Notes under the pieces: model-generated | What the model was told of the DNA's origin: nothing | The model's input: only the letters and a program-made list of their open reading frames with translations | Databases searched by the model: none | Shown here: in pieces, positions 49,057-62,888 of the stretch | Layout of the letters: the number at the start of each line of letters is the position of its first letter | How positions within the stretch are numbered: the stretch's first letter is position 1 | Source of the DNA: Druceiella hillmani | Taxonomy: Eukaryota > Arthropoda > Insecta > Lepidoptera > Hepialidae | DNA: 64,000 nucleotides | Reading direction: 5' to 3' | NCBI GenBank assembly: GCA_039881145.1 | Contig: JAYKKI010000052.1 | Coordinates: 14,492,501-14,556,500 of the forward strand | Position numbers and translations under genes: made by a program

Positions 49057-49416
49057 TTGCGATTAAAAATTAAAAGCAAAATAAATAAATGTCTCAAATT
49101 AAATGAAGAGGACACGGCCACTCGGCCAGAAAATTATATACGCCCAAAAAATGACCCGTCTAACAAAAAAACATGTGAACCGATTTATCACAAGAGGCAC
49201 TCGGGACATACCAAATCACATTGGACATCTTATTACAGCGAATCACACATGAACCCGAGCAGGATCATCCTCAGAGGCGTTCACCTCGAACAGCGCAACC
49301 ATCAGTCCACACCGGACGTACCTACCTACGAACAACGAGTATTAAGTTACCGACATTTGGGAAATTTATTACGACGACGGGACATGATTCAAGCAAGAAG
49401 TGAGACTATAAATTAG
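49057..49416 (+). other. 119-codon open frame in a GC-richer island, unassigned
   Basis: It begins MRLKIKSKINKCLKLNEEDT and continues as a strongly polar, His/Arg/Ser-rich peptide with no hydrophobic core, signal peptide or known motif; a second frame is open over 49221-49403. It is the longest non-repeat frame on the plus strand. GC-richer sequence continues past its stop to about 49560 (GTTTGTCGCCGCTGGCGGTC). The composition could reflect an exon, a regulatory island or chance. Coding status is unsupported. Confidence 0.2.
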
Positions 49417-51164
49417 CATCTTATTTACGGCTGCGCCAATCATTTTGTTATTGCTGGTCGGAGACATTTTTACGCGAGTTTGTCGCCGCTGGCGGTCTTT
49501 GGATTCGCTTTTGATACGAATTTGGCGCTCAGTTTGCAAGTACGTATTGGGCGTGTATGGTTGATTGATTTATTTGTTTGTTCAAAATTAAGTATCAAGT
49601 AAATGAATTTGTTTGTGTGATTAGATATGATTTTGTCAATATATTGTGATATTTTAAACATTCACTTACGACTTACACTTTTGGTAAACAATCTCATAAC
49701 ACTATCAATTTCTACATAGCCCAGAAATCTTTGACAGTCTAGTTATGCTAATTATGATAAAGTATCAGTTCAACGTATAGTCTATTTTTTACTAACCACT
49801 AATTGTACATAGACTATTGATATTATAACTCAATACTAAATGCTGTTATCTGCTTGCATCGTGCCTTATAAAATGGTCAACACATTTTCCTCCATAAATC
49901 GGGATGAAAATCTATTAGTTTTAGATATTGCAGTATTTTAAATTTGATCTGGTTGATTTCAATCAATTTACCTAAAAAAATAGTTAAAATGAATTATATT
50001 GTAGCTAAAACTTTGAGATTTATTCAATCAATACAGAAAAATAAAATTGAATTATCCGTCATTTTCGAATATTTTTCGTTTTGCGTATTTGAATCTGTTA
50101 AAACGAATGTAATGTTAAAAAATGTCTGTCTGACAATCTTCCTCTCTATGCGAAGAGATTTAATTCGAAAACTACTAGAGATATTGACATAAATATTACA
50201 TCGATCCCTAGATCTGAATAAATAGTAACCCTGGGATCAATTCAATATATTGTTCATCGTCATGATGTCTGAAATGAATCCGAAGTTCTGATGATATTTG
50301 TATAGAATTCTATGAAACGATTCGACACAATCTTATTGTTTGAGGCTGGGGTACTGACATATGTTCGTTGTGTAGCTCGTACTGAATATATAAGGTAAGT
50401 CAAATATATATTCAAATACAGTAAAACCTAGAAATTTTCCTACATTAAAACATGAAAATTTACTCTTTGATCGGTTCCTAATACATAACTATAGCTACAT
50501 TTAAATTATATCCTATGGGGTGCCATCTAGGGTACAATAATAAAAACAATTATATTTACTGCCATCCATGGTGCAGAAGCAAAACCCTTAATTTTCAAAA
50601 ACTTTTTCGATGAAGTTCCATAGAACGTTATTTATGATGTGGCAGAATTTCATCAAATCAAAATTCTTGTTTAAATTGCATATGTTCATATTTTATTTCA
50701 TTTTTTTCTAATAACCTGTCTAATCAAATTTAAAGGCCATGCGAGCAAAATTGCGGGCACAGATAGTTATCGTTATAAATTGGAAGTATCCTTCAAATTT
50801 CCTGGCTCTAAAACCAGCGTTTGAGTATGATTGTTAATATGTCCGTTGCTTAATTAGTTATGAAGTTTCATTTATACGTATATCTGTATGTTAATTATCA
50901 CAAAAAGAAAATCTTGTTAAAATACATTATGACAAACAATAAATATGCTGAGTTTTTTATCAACCCCATAATATAACAACTCCAAACACGAATATTGCTT
51001 ACATCAAAAGAATTATATTTAATTTATAACAACAATAATTAAGTAGTAAGTTATCAATTCCTTTTTACCTGAATCAATTCAAGAAAACTTAATATATTAT
51101 TATTAACATAATGTATTATTATTAACATAATAAGAGTCTATTATAAATTTTAACTCCAGGTTTA
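49417..51164. other. Mostly AT-rich non-coding stretch
   Basis: After the GC-richer tail (to about 49560) the sequence is ordinary. An 82-codon frame at 49944-50192 is unrecognised. A small duplication (ATTATTATTAACATAAT twice) lies at about 51098-51130. Confidence 0.5.
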
Positions 51165-51800
51165 GAAACGTATAACGCTGCGAGTGTATCGTAGTGCGGG
51201 CATTCGTGACATAATTCAAAAGACCTAATACACAGTGTCATTCGAATGTTTGTAGAATCGAACGTTAGGTACTATTACTAGATACCATTAAATTTCTAAT
51301 TCTCCACGAATCCAGTTCATCAGTGTTCGTCCCGTGTGTAGGATCCAATCGACCGTGGCCGGAAAGTTTATGGCTCGGTCGCGATATCCGATCGTAAAAT
51401 GCGGGAACATGCCGTTATAATTGCGTACCGTCAGGCGAGAGGGGATATAAAATTATTTAGGTTACGATGCTCTGACCGAACAATATTAGTAAGCTTCGCG
51501 GTATTTATGGTTTTAAGTCTACGGAACGCGCAGTCATAAATGTGTCGCGTTTCATTTAGGAGATGATTATCATCTTACAAATTAACGTGGGTAATGGGGG
51601 TAGGCAGTAAAGAGCAGAAGTGTCTACCCGCGTCGGCCTCGGGCAGATAAAAAGGTACAGGCCTAGTTACTCGCAGACTCGGATTGCGATTTGCTGTGTG
51701 GGCGGCATCGTGCCCGGATATGTCGTTAATTTTCGCTTTAAACGAGGTCGGGGCCAGCGACGGCTAGAAATGTTATGACTGCAGCGATTTTTTTACCTAC
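51165..51800. promoter_or_regulatory. Large GC-richer island, candidate cis-regulatory element
   Basis: The longest GC-richer block in the window, about 630 bp, without a long open frame. Caudal/Abd-B-type words recur: TTTATGG at 51367-51373 and 51504-51510, and TCATAAA at 51534-51540. Near 51650 CAGATAAAAAGG resembles a weak TATA box, followed by a GC-rich stretch, but no clear initiator is visible. No TE termini or RT/transposase signal. Regulatory function is an inference from composition and motif clustering. Confidence 0.35.
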
Positions 51801-52111
51801 ATTGTCTAAAAGAACAATTTTTTAAACAACGTCATCGTGTTCTTAGTTAAGTTGATGTTAGTTTAATATTGACAAAAATTAATTTAATAGTATTGTTTAT
51901 TATTTGTATATCAATGAACAAATAATGGATTAAAATTGGTGACATTTGAGAAATATACAAAAAGTTTGCTCATAACAAGCGTTGGTTTACACTGAATTTA
52001 TATTGATATCGATTTATCTGAATAGGTTAATATACATTTTATCCCACTAAAAACTAAGATTCACCTGTGTTTTATCCCACTAAATACTAAGATTCGCACT
52101 TGCTTTTTTTT
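51801..52111. other. AT-rich spacer with a 37-bp duplication
   Basis: TTTTATCCCACTAAAAACTA and TTTTATCCCACTAAATACTA, each followed by AGATTC, lie at about 52036-52096, just upstream of the LINE remnant. Confidence 0.7.
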
Positions 52112-52720
52112 GCTATAAATGTGTACTATCAGTATCGTACCGATGACCGGTTACATAAATTAGAACAACTTCAGAATTTGTGCAATCGCCACGTTTTCAG
52201 CCTCAGGAAATTTGTCAATGTTTCTCGTTATAGAGCCCATCTTAACTGAGAGGTTCACTGCCGGCACAGACTGCCCGTTCTTTGTTCTTGTTCATATTAT
52301 CTTAGATTTAGATTCTAAGCCTAAATTGTGCATGGCATGGACTTCGTTCTCAAAATCTTCTTACTTTGTTTAGCCCAAACATGATACCTTTTCTATGAAT
52401 ATTCATTCACTGCTCATGCTGGCAGACGATGGAATAATTTGTACCCTGATAACTGGAATGCACTATAAATTTACGCATTTAAAAACCGTCTGAAAACAAT
52501 GATTCCTTTAGTAGCTCCCGTTCGTAACTCCCAATCGTTTATCTTGGTAGTCCTCTTAAACCCACTCCTTTTCCTATATTCTAATAAATATATTTTGATT
52601 AATTACTGTATACTCATTATTTTTTTATTTTTTAGCTAGCCATTATATTGTGTTAAGTATTTTGTTGCAATTGTTGCAGTCTTCCACAATATAATATTTT
52701 TTATAAAGAAATAAATAAAT
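52112..52720 (+). pseudogene. 3' end of a non-LTR retrotransposon (reverse transcriptase C-terminus)
   Basis: Translation gives HKLEQLQNLCNRHVFSLRKF then SRYRAHLN, the pattern that follows the polymerase domain in CR1/Jockey-type insect LINEs ('LQN-C-R-F-LRK'). Further on, FTAHAGRRWNNL and FKNRLKTMI match the family's 'RLWNSLP ... FK..LK' C-terminus. In-frame stops and at least one frameshift interrupt it. An AT-rich 3' UTR ends in an AAATAAATAAAT-like tail near 52715, as LINE copies do. Only the 5'-truncated tail is present, as expected from abortive reverse transcription. Confidence 0.8.
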
Positions 52721-54489
52721 TCTACACTGATTTTAATATTTGCGAAACAGACTGCATGAAGTAATTTCATAAAGCTCCCGCACTATGTAACACATGCAAA
52801 CGAGATAACCAATACAACCCCTAGAAAAGTGCTCTGGGCGTAATAACTCATGAAATATTTCGGAAACCTACACCGCCCTATCTCTGGCATACTTAAATTC
52901 TCACATAAAGGCAGTAAATAACACTCGGCATTGCATTACCGAAAAATGATCTCATAGTTTAATATTCAAAATGGTCGTAGCACCTGCAACGCACGTCTAC
53001 CGTCCATTGTTAGAAATGTTCTGTTCGCCTATTCATATCTGCATTTTAGATACTGTATTGGATTCTCTGTTTGAAATGTTATCAACTGGAGATTTTACTT
53101 CTGATTTTGTTTTAAATACTTCAGATATATATACATATGTTTCTAGTAACTACATAAAATTTGGAAAAAGTAGGTAGATGGATAAATTAAGATCGAATTA
53201 CGAAGTCGAATATCCGCATTTTAGAAAAACCACCTTTCTAAACTAATGTCAAATTTAGAAACATGAAATAATCTAACAGACTTATGAACATTAATATGAA
53301 TGCAATTAATCTGTTTGAGTATCAATAAAATAATAATGAGTTCGTGTCTATGCTTGCATAACGTAAAAGCCACTGGATTTAAGTAATTTTGAAGTTTTAT
53401 ATCTTAAAATGCTTAGTCTATATTCACATCACTTTATTCCTCATAGATGTTGTGTAGTAGATTAAGAAATTACTACTTAAATATTTATATATCTATATAA
53501 ATATTTATTATATATAGCGATATCGTAAGTAATAATATAATCAAAATTTTATAATTTTCCATTAGATGACAGTATTTATTTTATGTTTAAGAAATATTTT
53601 TAATTTAATAATGCTTTCGTACTTAAATATTAGTAAATACAGTGTCACTATTATCGGTTTCACTATAGATCACCATCATAGGTGTATCTCGGAAGGAAAA
53701 ACTTCAAGATTAAGAAATGTATAACGTAGCAAAGCTTTTCGTAATTACTAGTACAAATATGAATGGACTAGAGTATTAGCTTTAACTGATCGACTTGTTG
53801 ACTTTATATTTTATATTACATACTTCATCACTGTTGAACTCAGTTTCTATGTCGGTGTAGATGTTCGGTTCGAATTTGGTGTAACTTTTGTATCATAATT
53901 AAAAGTATGACTATATATTCAAATATATACACTCAATTTATTATTTTTATGTAATTTAAACGTCACGTTATTGTGTATGTGCCTATATGATGTGCGTTTC
54001 TGTAAAAAAAACGTTAATTAGATTGTTGAAATAATAAATTTGAGAATATTTTTTAGGAACAAGTGAGAAAATTTGTATGTAGTGCATCCTTCACATTTTC
54101 TTCTCAGTTTGATGCCCATAATCATTTATATTAAAAATAGCAACGTTTTTCGTTGCAAAATATAAACATACAAGATGTTAGTGATTCGAGAATGCGAGAA
54201 TCCAATATATACCTACTAGGTGAAATTTATTATAAAAAATCTATATCGACTTGTGTGTTCGATATTGTAGTGATAGTGGTTAATAAATTGATGTTCGATA
54301 TTATAGTGATAGTGGATGGTTGATGAATATATAATATATTTACAATCTTCAGGAAAAAATCATTAATATCTCCAATTATGATAAATTTCCAAATTGGATC
54401 AAATAAAAAGTGCATATTAATCGTCTTAAGTCAACATTTACTTATAGGTTTCGTCACCGGATAGTATGTCCACAAGCTGATCGATGACT
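52721..54489. other. AT-rich non-coding stretch
   Basis: Contains an AT palindrome at 53478-53507 (TAAATATTTATATA / inverse, 2-nt spacer) and a 44-bp duplication at about 54257-54316 (GTTCGATATTATAGTGATAG). No gene recognised. Confidence 0.5.
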
Positions 54490-54740
54490 TAAACGGAAAT
54501 TCTCTTGGCCTTTTTTGACTTGGAACTTATCAGGACAAAATCGACGTTATACACTGCTGCTATGCTGCCGCCTGCTCCGTCACGTCTCGCTTATATTATA
54601 ATGATTCGCACGTCCGTATTCGTGTGGACGCGGGCGCACCGCGTACCAGAAGATCGAGATCAGTGCAACCGACGTGGCGGACGCAACTTGCATATTATGC
54701 AACCAGTGCACTGTTCAGTGACAGGGTTGCAGTGCAAGAG
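54490..54740 (+). other. GC-richer island with a 100-codon frame and a POU-like palindrome
   Basis: The plus frame 54505-54807 encodes an unrecognised peptide; it ends in a hydrophobic stretch outside the GC-rich part. TTGCATATTATGCAACC near 54688 is a symmetric octamer-type word resembling POU dimer sites. No promoter or splice support. A regulatory element or unannotated exon are equally possible. Confidence 0.3.
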
Positions 54741-55299
54741 TCTTATTATAGTATGGGTACTGTTTTGTGGTTTGACTAAATTCAGTTGCGAGGAATTTAT
54801 TTTATAAATTCCATCTCAATTTATTTTAACAGGTTGGTGTAAATAGAATTGATGGTGGTCCATAATAATCTATCACCTTTACACTGTTATATCAGATATG
54901 ACTAAAGTGACTATAACGAGAACAACTAAATAGATTAGTATGTAGTAAAAATTAACTTTCTCAAATAAAATTTCATCAACTGGGGGCAATATAATGAGAA
55001 TGACCTTTGTATATTATCTCGTGACAAGTTTTTACTCGCGAATTCACGCGCGTGGAAATATGGTGGTGAAATTGAGAAAAAAATTTTCTTTAAAAATTAT
55101 TAGATCTTAGTTTTTTAAACGGCTATGCAGAGGCAGATGTACAGAATCGAAAAAATAACATGAAAAGAAAAAGTGCATTCACTGCAGTAGGCAGCCGTTG
55201 GTTAACATGTGCCGATATATTATGTTTCGTTCAGTCTCTTACTTATGTCCACTCTCTTATTTCTAACAATATGACTTTTAATTATCAAAAAATATTGAA
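54741..55299. other. AT-rich spacer
   Basis: Nothing recognised; the 65-codon frame at 55160-55357 runs into the fold-back element. Confidence 0.5.
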
Positions 55300-55465
55300 T
55301 ATATTTGGCGTTAATTTTGTAGAAATTCATTATTCACAATTAAATGAAACTACGTGATGTAGTATTATTTCTACTTTCTTTAATTTCTTTACCACTACCT
55401 AGGTTTCGTCATCTTTGCTAATATCACACCTGAAGATGTTGTAATACAATGAAAATATTATACTT
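55280..55465. repeat. Fold-back (MITE-like) element, copy C, right arm missing
   Basis: ATATTGAATATATTTGGCGT, GTAGAAATTCATTATTCACA and ATTAAATGAAACTACGTGAT match copies A (inverted) and B. Then CTACTTTCTTTAATTTCTTT, CCTAGGTTTCGTC and CACCTGAAGATGTTGTAATA follow. The inverse arm seen in copy B is absent, so this is a truncated copy. Confidence 0.7.
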
Positions 55466-55989
55466 TGGTTTAATGATGTTATCCTACATTGATGATGTTA
55501 TTCTGTATTGATAGATGTTATTTATATCCATAACACAAGCTATACGTATGCAAAATTTCATTCGGAGGTCGGTTGAATAATTGAGGTATAAAAGTGTAAA
55601 AAATAAGCAAAAAACTCACTTTCGTATTTACAATATTATTATGAAAGATAATGATTATATTACCTTTCTAACATTCTAATATACTTCTCCTTTTCATTTT
55701 TAAATGCTATAAAATATTTAATAGTTTCTTCTTATACCTCTGTCTTACAACTTCCTGGAACAACAAATTTTACAAAACCATTCGTACCGCTTACCTACAG
55801 AATTTCCCCATTAAATTTCTTTTAATTGGATTTAATTGATAGTTAAAAATTCCCGCCGAAAGTATGTATAGCTGACTTACAACAGCTATTCATTAACGGC
55901 TACGTTATCCCTTTTACTTTAACTGTAAAATGATCTTCTAATTGACCAATATCTCAAATAGCGCCCTTAAGTAAATGATGATAGTTATA
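55466..55989. other. AT-rich spacer
   Basis: A 'gatgttatcc/ttctgtattgatagatgttat' word repeats loosely near 55485-55520. Nothing else. Confidence 0.5.
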
Positions 55990-56144
55990 AGATTTTCTTC
56001 AGAATACAGCCTCTAAAATGACTTCAAAATTTTCTTCCGTTTCAAACCAAAGTACATATTTGTCACAAGATTTTCTTCAGAATACAGCCTCTAAAATGAC
56101 TTCAAAATTTTCTTCGGTTTCAAACCAAAGTACATATTTGTCAA
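55990..56144 (+). repeat. Near-identical 78-bp tandem duplication
   Basis: AGATTTTCTTCAGAATACAG to ACATATTTGTCA occurs twice with a 78-bp period and one visible substitution (TTCCG versus TTCGG). Recent event. Confidence 0.97.
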
Positions 56145-56279
56145 AGTTTACTTCTGCCTATTCATTATTGTGGAGACTTGTATCATTCTAATACAAATGG
56201 ACATTTGCCAAATAAATTTGCATGACTTGATAACATATATATTACATGCATTTTCGATCTTAAAAAATTTTACCATATA

Positions 56280-56950
56280 TCTGAGTATCAGTCACGATTT
56301 AAATGGTTAGAGAGTTGTGAAAAACACAACCGCAATCTTCTATGTTTTGTAAACAATATCCTCAATAATTCCTTTACACCTTCATACTTCAGATTTAGAT
56401 TCCAACACTTGTTGCCCCACGACCTAAATTACGTCATAAAAATAAATACACCCTTCTAATCCTCAGCACAGAACTGAATTCTATAGAACGTTTTTCACCG
56501 TGTGTTAAATTATGGAATGAACTGCCCATCAATATATAAAGTGCATCCTCGTTGTCTACTTTGAAAAGACGTCTAAATCTATCTATCATAATTGGCAGAT
56601 GGAAATCCCTTCTATAACCTATCTTTATCCCATTCCTACCCATAACATGTCGTTGTTTTGCTTTTGTTTTATTTAATCTAATATTATTATTATATAAAAT
56701 CTTTATTTTCTGATTATAAGTAAAATTAATTAGTATTCCAAAATCATTTACAGTTTACGACAACACTTATTGTTCTCATTTAATTCATTGTTATTGGCTA
56801 TAAAAATTATTCCTGTGGCAATAAGTCCATCACTGTAAACTTAGTTTTGGAACATTGCAGTAAAATGTAATAAATAATTTAATCGTATATACATTTAAGA
56901 GTACCTACTTAGTAAGTGTTAGTATAAAAATCTTAGTATAAAACTATTTA
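56280..56950 (+). pseudogene. Second non-LTR retrotransposon 3' remnant
   Basis: Translation gives RFKWLESCEKHNRNLLCFVN then NILNNSFTPSYF, matching the 'RR..HAL.LL.KILN...PSYL' segment downstream of the LINE polymerase. After a frame change it continues ERFSPCVKLWNELPINI, stop, SASSLSTLKRRLNL, the conserved C-terminal 'A.RLWNELP...SLSTFK.RL'. Stops and a frameshift show decay. The AT-rich sequence to about 56950 is probably 3' UTR. It differs from the remnant at 52.1 kb, so these are separate insertions. Confidence 0.8.
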
Positions 56951-56987
56951 CAAATAATAATATCATTTTAAAATGTACGTCTATTGC

Positions 56988-56991
<4 letters not shown>

Positions 56992-57049
<58 letters not shown>

Positions 57050-57069
57050 GTATATATATGTATATATAT
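56992..57069. repeat. (TA)n microsatellite
   Basis: Long TA run with TG interruptions near its right end. Confidence 0.95.
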
Positions 57070-57109
57070 TCTACAAGTTTTGCAGGTGTAATTTATAATC
57101 ATTTCTAAT

Positions 57110-57217
57110 GTTTTCCTTGAAGCTTTAGATAAATTTCTGATTCTGATATTGTTTTCCTTGAAGCTTTAGGTAAATTTCTGATTCTGATATTGTTTTCCTT
57201 GAAGCTTTAGGTAAATG
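57110..57217 (+). repeat. Minisatellite, about 2.6 units of 41 bp
   Basis: GTTTTCCTTGAAGCTTTAGG, TAAATTTCTGATTCTGATAT is repeated at 57110, 57151 and 57192; the last unit is partial. Confidence 0.95.
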
Positions 57218-57429
57218 TCAGAGATAAAAGAAGGTAACCTATTTTTACAAGAAAAGAACCTTATAGGCTCAAGGTTTAACTTATTAGTTGCCTTACCGTC
57301 TACCTTATAGCAACATTGTCTATTTTAGCAACAGCATCACTGACCTTAACAGCTAACATATCTATTGCAGCAGCAATGTTAACCCTGCACTTATACAAAA
57401 ATATTATCCATCCCAACAGCTGCATTACC
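57218..57429. other. Spacer
   Basis: Nothing recognised. Small recurrent words 'ctattttagcaacagca' and 'ctattgcagcagca' near 57325 and 57360. Confidence 0.5.
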
Positions 57430-57610
57430 CATCTTAGAATTGAGCCTACCAGCCCGCACACAAGCTATTAGCACGCCGACCGCTGCGGACGTGACGTGCA
57501 TACCGCCATCCGGCCATCGCCCGATCAATCATTTGCATTTATAACCTCGTTTCACACCCGCACCATCTCCGTTCTGATGGACGATAGCCTACCAATAGGG
57601 CTATCGGTTT
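57430..57610. promoter_or_regulatory. GC-richer island with stacked Pbx/POU/Hox-like sites
   Basis: Within 57524-57545, ATCAATCA (Pbx/Exd-type), ATTTGCAT (perfect inverse of the POU octamer ATGCAAAT) and TTTATAAC (posterior-Hox-like) follow each other almost without gaps. Upstream, CCGCCATCCGGCCATCG holds two GCCAT Pho/YY1 cores. At about 57579-57606 GGACGATAGCCTACCAATAG and GGCTATCGG include a short inverted pair. No open frame. Enhancer or Polycomb-related function is an inference. Confidence 0.4.
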
Positions 57611-59498
<1,888 letters not shown>

Positions 59499-60430
59499 TT
59501 ATTTAAATAAATAATCACCACTTCAATCTAATATTCTTCTCCAATATTCAGGTAAAAGGAAAATACCTCGCTTATCGAAATCATTGTAAAGAAATCATTG
59601 TGTTATCATTGTGGTTTTTCATTGAAAAAGCTTAAATATCATTTTTTAGATTTTGCTCACTATCGAATGTTTTGTCCTTCAAATAATTAGAAAATCTAGA
59701 CAAAAGCAAAAGTTCTGGAGAGAATTGTTGGTGAGCGACTATAACCCAGCTTCAATTCACGAGTTTGCTGTGTATCTTCAAATATTTATATAGTCGAACG
59801 TTGTAATGGAGAAATTTAATTTTGCGTTGTTTGCCACAAAGTTTGATATTTGTGTATTTGTGATCTAAATACGCGCAGTAATTGGTACAATTCATTGTAG
59901 ATCCAGGTAATAGAATGTCCCAATGGATAATGCCTTCATAGTGCCATTAACAGACCATCCTGAGCTTTATTTCGAAGTGGTTATATTTAGGCGCTTAAAC
60001 TCCGGTTCCACTGAACCCAACTCACTAGATATTTGAACCATTGTTCATTGGCTGTATGATTCGTAGATATCAACACAGTCGTGGTTCAATCAACTTATGC
60101 AGGATCTCGTCTTACCTATTCCGTGAATGTACGATAATACCGTGCTTTTTGAGCACTGAAATCTGCTAAATACTCTGCTAAACACTGTGTCTGTAAAGGA
60201 ACTTCGTCAATAAGAGCTCGAATAGCTTCGATATCCGTAGTTGGCTAGAGCGCGGATCATCTTATAATTTCAGGTTTCCTTTACAAAAGTGATCAAACCA
60301 TCGAGAAGCCGTCATTTGACTGACAGTACCTTCTTTGATGGTTTATTTAATTTTCATTACATCAGTTTATGTGGAAGTTCCTAAAAGGTACTCATGAAAA
60401 AGAAGCACTCGCAGAAATTTACAAGAAATC
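59499..60430 (-). pseudogene. Decayed mariner-family transposase
   Basis: Read on the minus strand from about 60430, the translation gives FLRVLLFHEYLLG, then GTVSQMTASRWFDHFCKGN and DDPRSS: the mariner N-terminal helix-turn-helix domain. Later come EGIIHWDILLPG (about 59902-59937), FLHYNVRLYK (about 59793-59815), FDSEQNLKNDI and LPEYWRRILD, stop, SGDYLFK, ending near 59499, where mariner proteins normally end. It covers almost the full length of about 345 codons but has many stops and frameshifts. The HDN box holding the second catalytic Asp reads HYN. It is a different lineage from the fragment at 5.2 kb, in opposite orientation, and cannot be active. Confidence 0.85.
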
Positions 60431-61523
60431 TATTTTTAGCGACTATACTAAACTAATTGAACTTGTGAGTATGCTGCTTATGAAGCCGAGTGATGACACT
60501 TTTCCGAACATTCGAGCGACTTTTAAAATAATCATGAAAAAGTGTCTTAAAAGATTCCATCCGATCTAATATTAATTTAATACTATCCAATCTTTGCAAC
60601 AGGTTCACTTTTAAATTAAAATGTATATAAATATCTCCACAGTAGTTAATATTATTCAATTTTTGCCAATAACCCAATCTAATCTACATATTAGCTATTT
60701 AATAATATACCGAAGACGCATTCCGTTTTATCTATTTATTGTCCTTTATGTCAATTATTGCCTCCAAACACTACAATATTTTAATGAGTTATATTCAATA
60801 TCTTTTCACTATTTAATCCGTATGCCATATTCTCACAAAAATATTACAATAATTAAATTAAAATTATTTCAAAAACAATAGTTATAAGTTTAAAATGTTA
60901 GATATTTTTACAGGATAAAAAAAATATGTTTAAACTTGTTTAAGATATATAATATAGAAAACAATTTGTCAGTAAAACATACATAGTTTTAAAGAATCAG
61001 CTTATTTAGAATATATCTTTATTTAAAATATTATAATAAAACTACTCAGAAAGATGAAGGATGACCGAAAATTTTTAAAATACTTTTCAAAGTATATAAT
61101 CCTGAGATTGAGCAATCAAAGTAAAAAATAAGTTTATTTACTTGATAGAGAATGCAGGTGCCGTTATTAGTTATTTTAGAACGACTCATTAAAAGTGAAT
61201 GGAATCTCTTGCACATTGTAATTCGAGCTGCAACTAAGCGATTTTTGAGTACAATTTGTTTTACCACGTATAAAGTTCAAATTTGAAAAAAAAAGGATTT
61301 TTCTTTTATTTTTTAATCTTTAACACTATAGTATTGATAGATAACAAAAATGATTGTTTAATTTTGCTGAATCATGTACACGTATAACATATCTCAATTT
61401 ACAAACTATCTCTCTATACTATTTTATTTCTATTATATATTTATTAAATACTTATTAGTGTTGGACGAGTGGGTTTAATACATAAAACGTTAAATTCTGG
61501 AATTTTATATACTAAAAGAAATA

Positions 61524-61528
<5 letters not shown>
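60431..61528. other. AT-rich non-coding stretch
   Basis: Open frames at 60453-60677 (minus), 60621-60881 (plus) and 61046-61267 (minus) are unrecognised. The mariner's outer inverted repeat should lie in the first part but could not be paired with confidence. Confidence 0.45.

Positions 61529-61572
<44 letters not shown>
61529..61572. repeat. (TA)n microsatellite
   Basis: About 44 bp of uninterrupted TA. Confidence 0.95.
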
Positions 61573-61576
<4 letters not shown>

Positions 61577-62888
61577 TTTAAATGAAATCTTTATCACAAT
61601 TGCTCTTAATTTAATCATGCTGTAGAATTCGTACCTACACGTATGAAACCATGTTATGTTCAAGTAAGTATTGAGGTATTTCTAATATAGTAATTGGTAT
61701 TTGATATTATGTTATTACTTTACCAATAAAAGTCAACTCTGTGAGTTGAAGATGATCTTATATAGAAAACTGGTTCATTGGTAATAATATCAGTTGAATT
61801 TTTATGATTCACGACCAGCAAAACATGTCCTAGCTCTGATTGGAATGTGACTTATAATGGAGCGTTCGCTTGCCATATTTCTTTTGATTGACGTTGCAAA
61901 ACAATAAAATGAAAAGAGCGAAAAAGCACTGATTGAAATGTTGCACTAATACATAATACGCAATATTGCTAACGAAAGAATCAACAAACGACAAACCGAA
62001 CACTGGAATGTTGTGTCACCGACCACTTTCAAATTCAGTCGCCACCAATTAGGATGTGAATTGAAAAAAGACCGCTTAACTTTAAATTTTCTTGTTAGGG
62101 TCTATTAGTTTACACGGTCTGTGTACACACGGCCAAATAAATACGTTCAGAACGAAATCGTTTGTCGGTCGTTTAGTGATAATATTTGTTGTTCAAACGT
62201 CCGATAAGTTGGGTGAACGTAAGGTGAACTTGACTTCAAGTTATTTTAGACGAAGCAAATGACGATGTCGATAGATGCTATAAGTTTTTTGTATTTTAAA
62301 TTTATCTCCATCGTTCGGATTATAAGACGAAGTTTCTGCTATATATTCACTATGGAGATAAGCATAAATAAATTGCATATTTTTATAAAACACTTTAATC
62401 ATACAATTTATATATATTTCTAAAACATTTCCCAATCTGTAGATGGAATAATAAAGTTTAATATAAAGCCGCTTTTCCATTTCATTAAATTTAAACGAAT
62501 AAGCTTTATAATACATTATAAAATTCAGTTATGCATGTATAAAATGACGAGTGACTCGCCGCAACTTAACACGAATGGGCATGTTATGCTGGCACAATGG
62601 AGAATGCGTTAAAGCCTGCTCAAGTAATTATGCTTACTTAGAAACACCGTCATAACTTTTGAACTATTCGTAAAAATCGCTTGGATAAAAAAGGATAAAT
62701 TGAAGAAGATAACTACAAAATCTAAACGGATAGCTCTGCACAATTAGAAAATTTAATTGAACAAGTATGTTATTTTAAACAGTAAAACATCTCAACGATT
62801 TTGTGCAACGTGTATACAGATATGCTGCTTTGGATATTATTGTAGAACTTTTTAAGAAGAACAACGTTTTCATACATCTCTTAACGAT
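61573..62888. other. Non-coding stretch
   Basis: Modestly more complex sequence at 61800-62230, with no recognisable protein. Short inverted words include TCAACTCTGTGAGTTGA near 61733 and AACTTGACTTCAAGTT near 62226. The 91-codon minus frame at 62241-62516 is unrecognised. Confidence 0.45.

Noticed and set aside
53860..53885. tRNA B-box-like word GGTTCGAATTTGG
   Set aside because: The flanking bases cannot form a T-arm stem or an acceptor stem, and no A-box lies upstream at the right distance.
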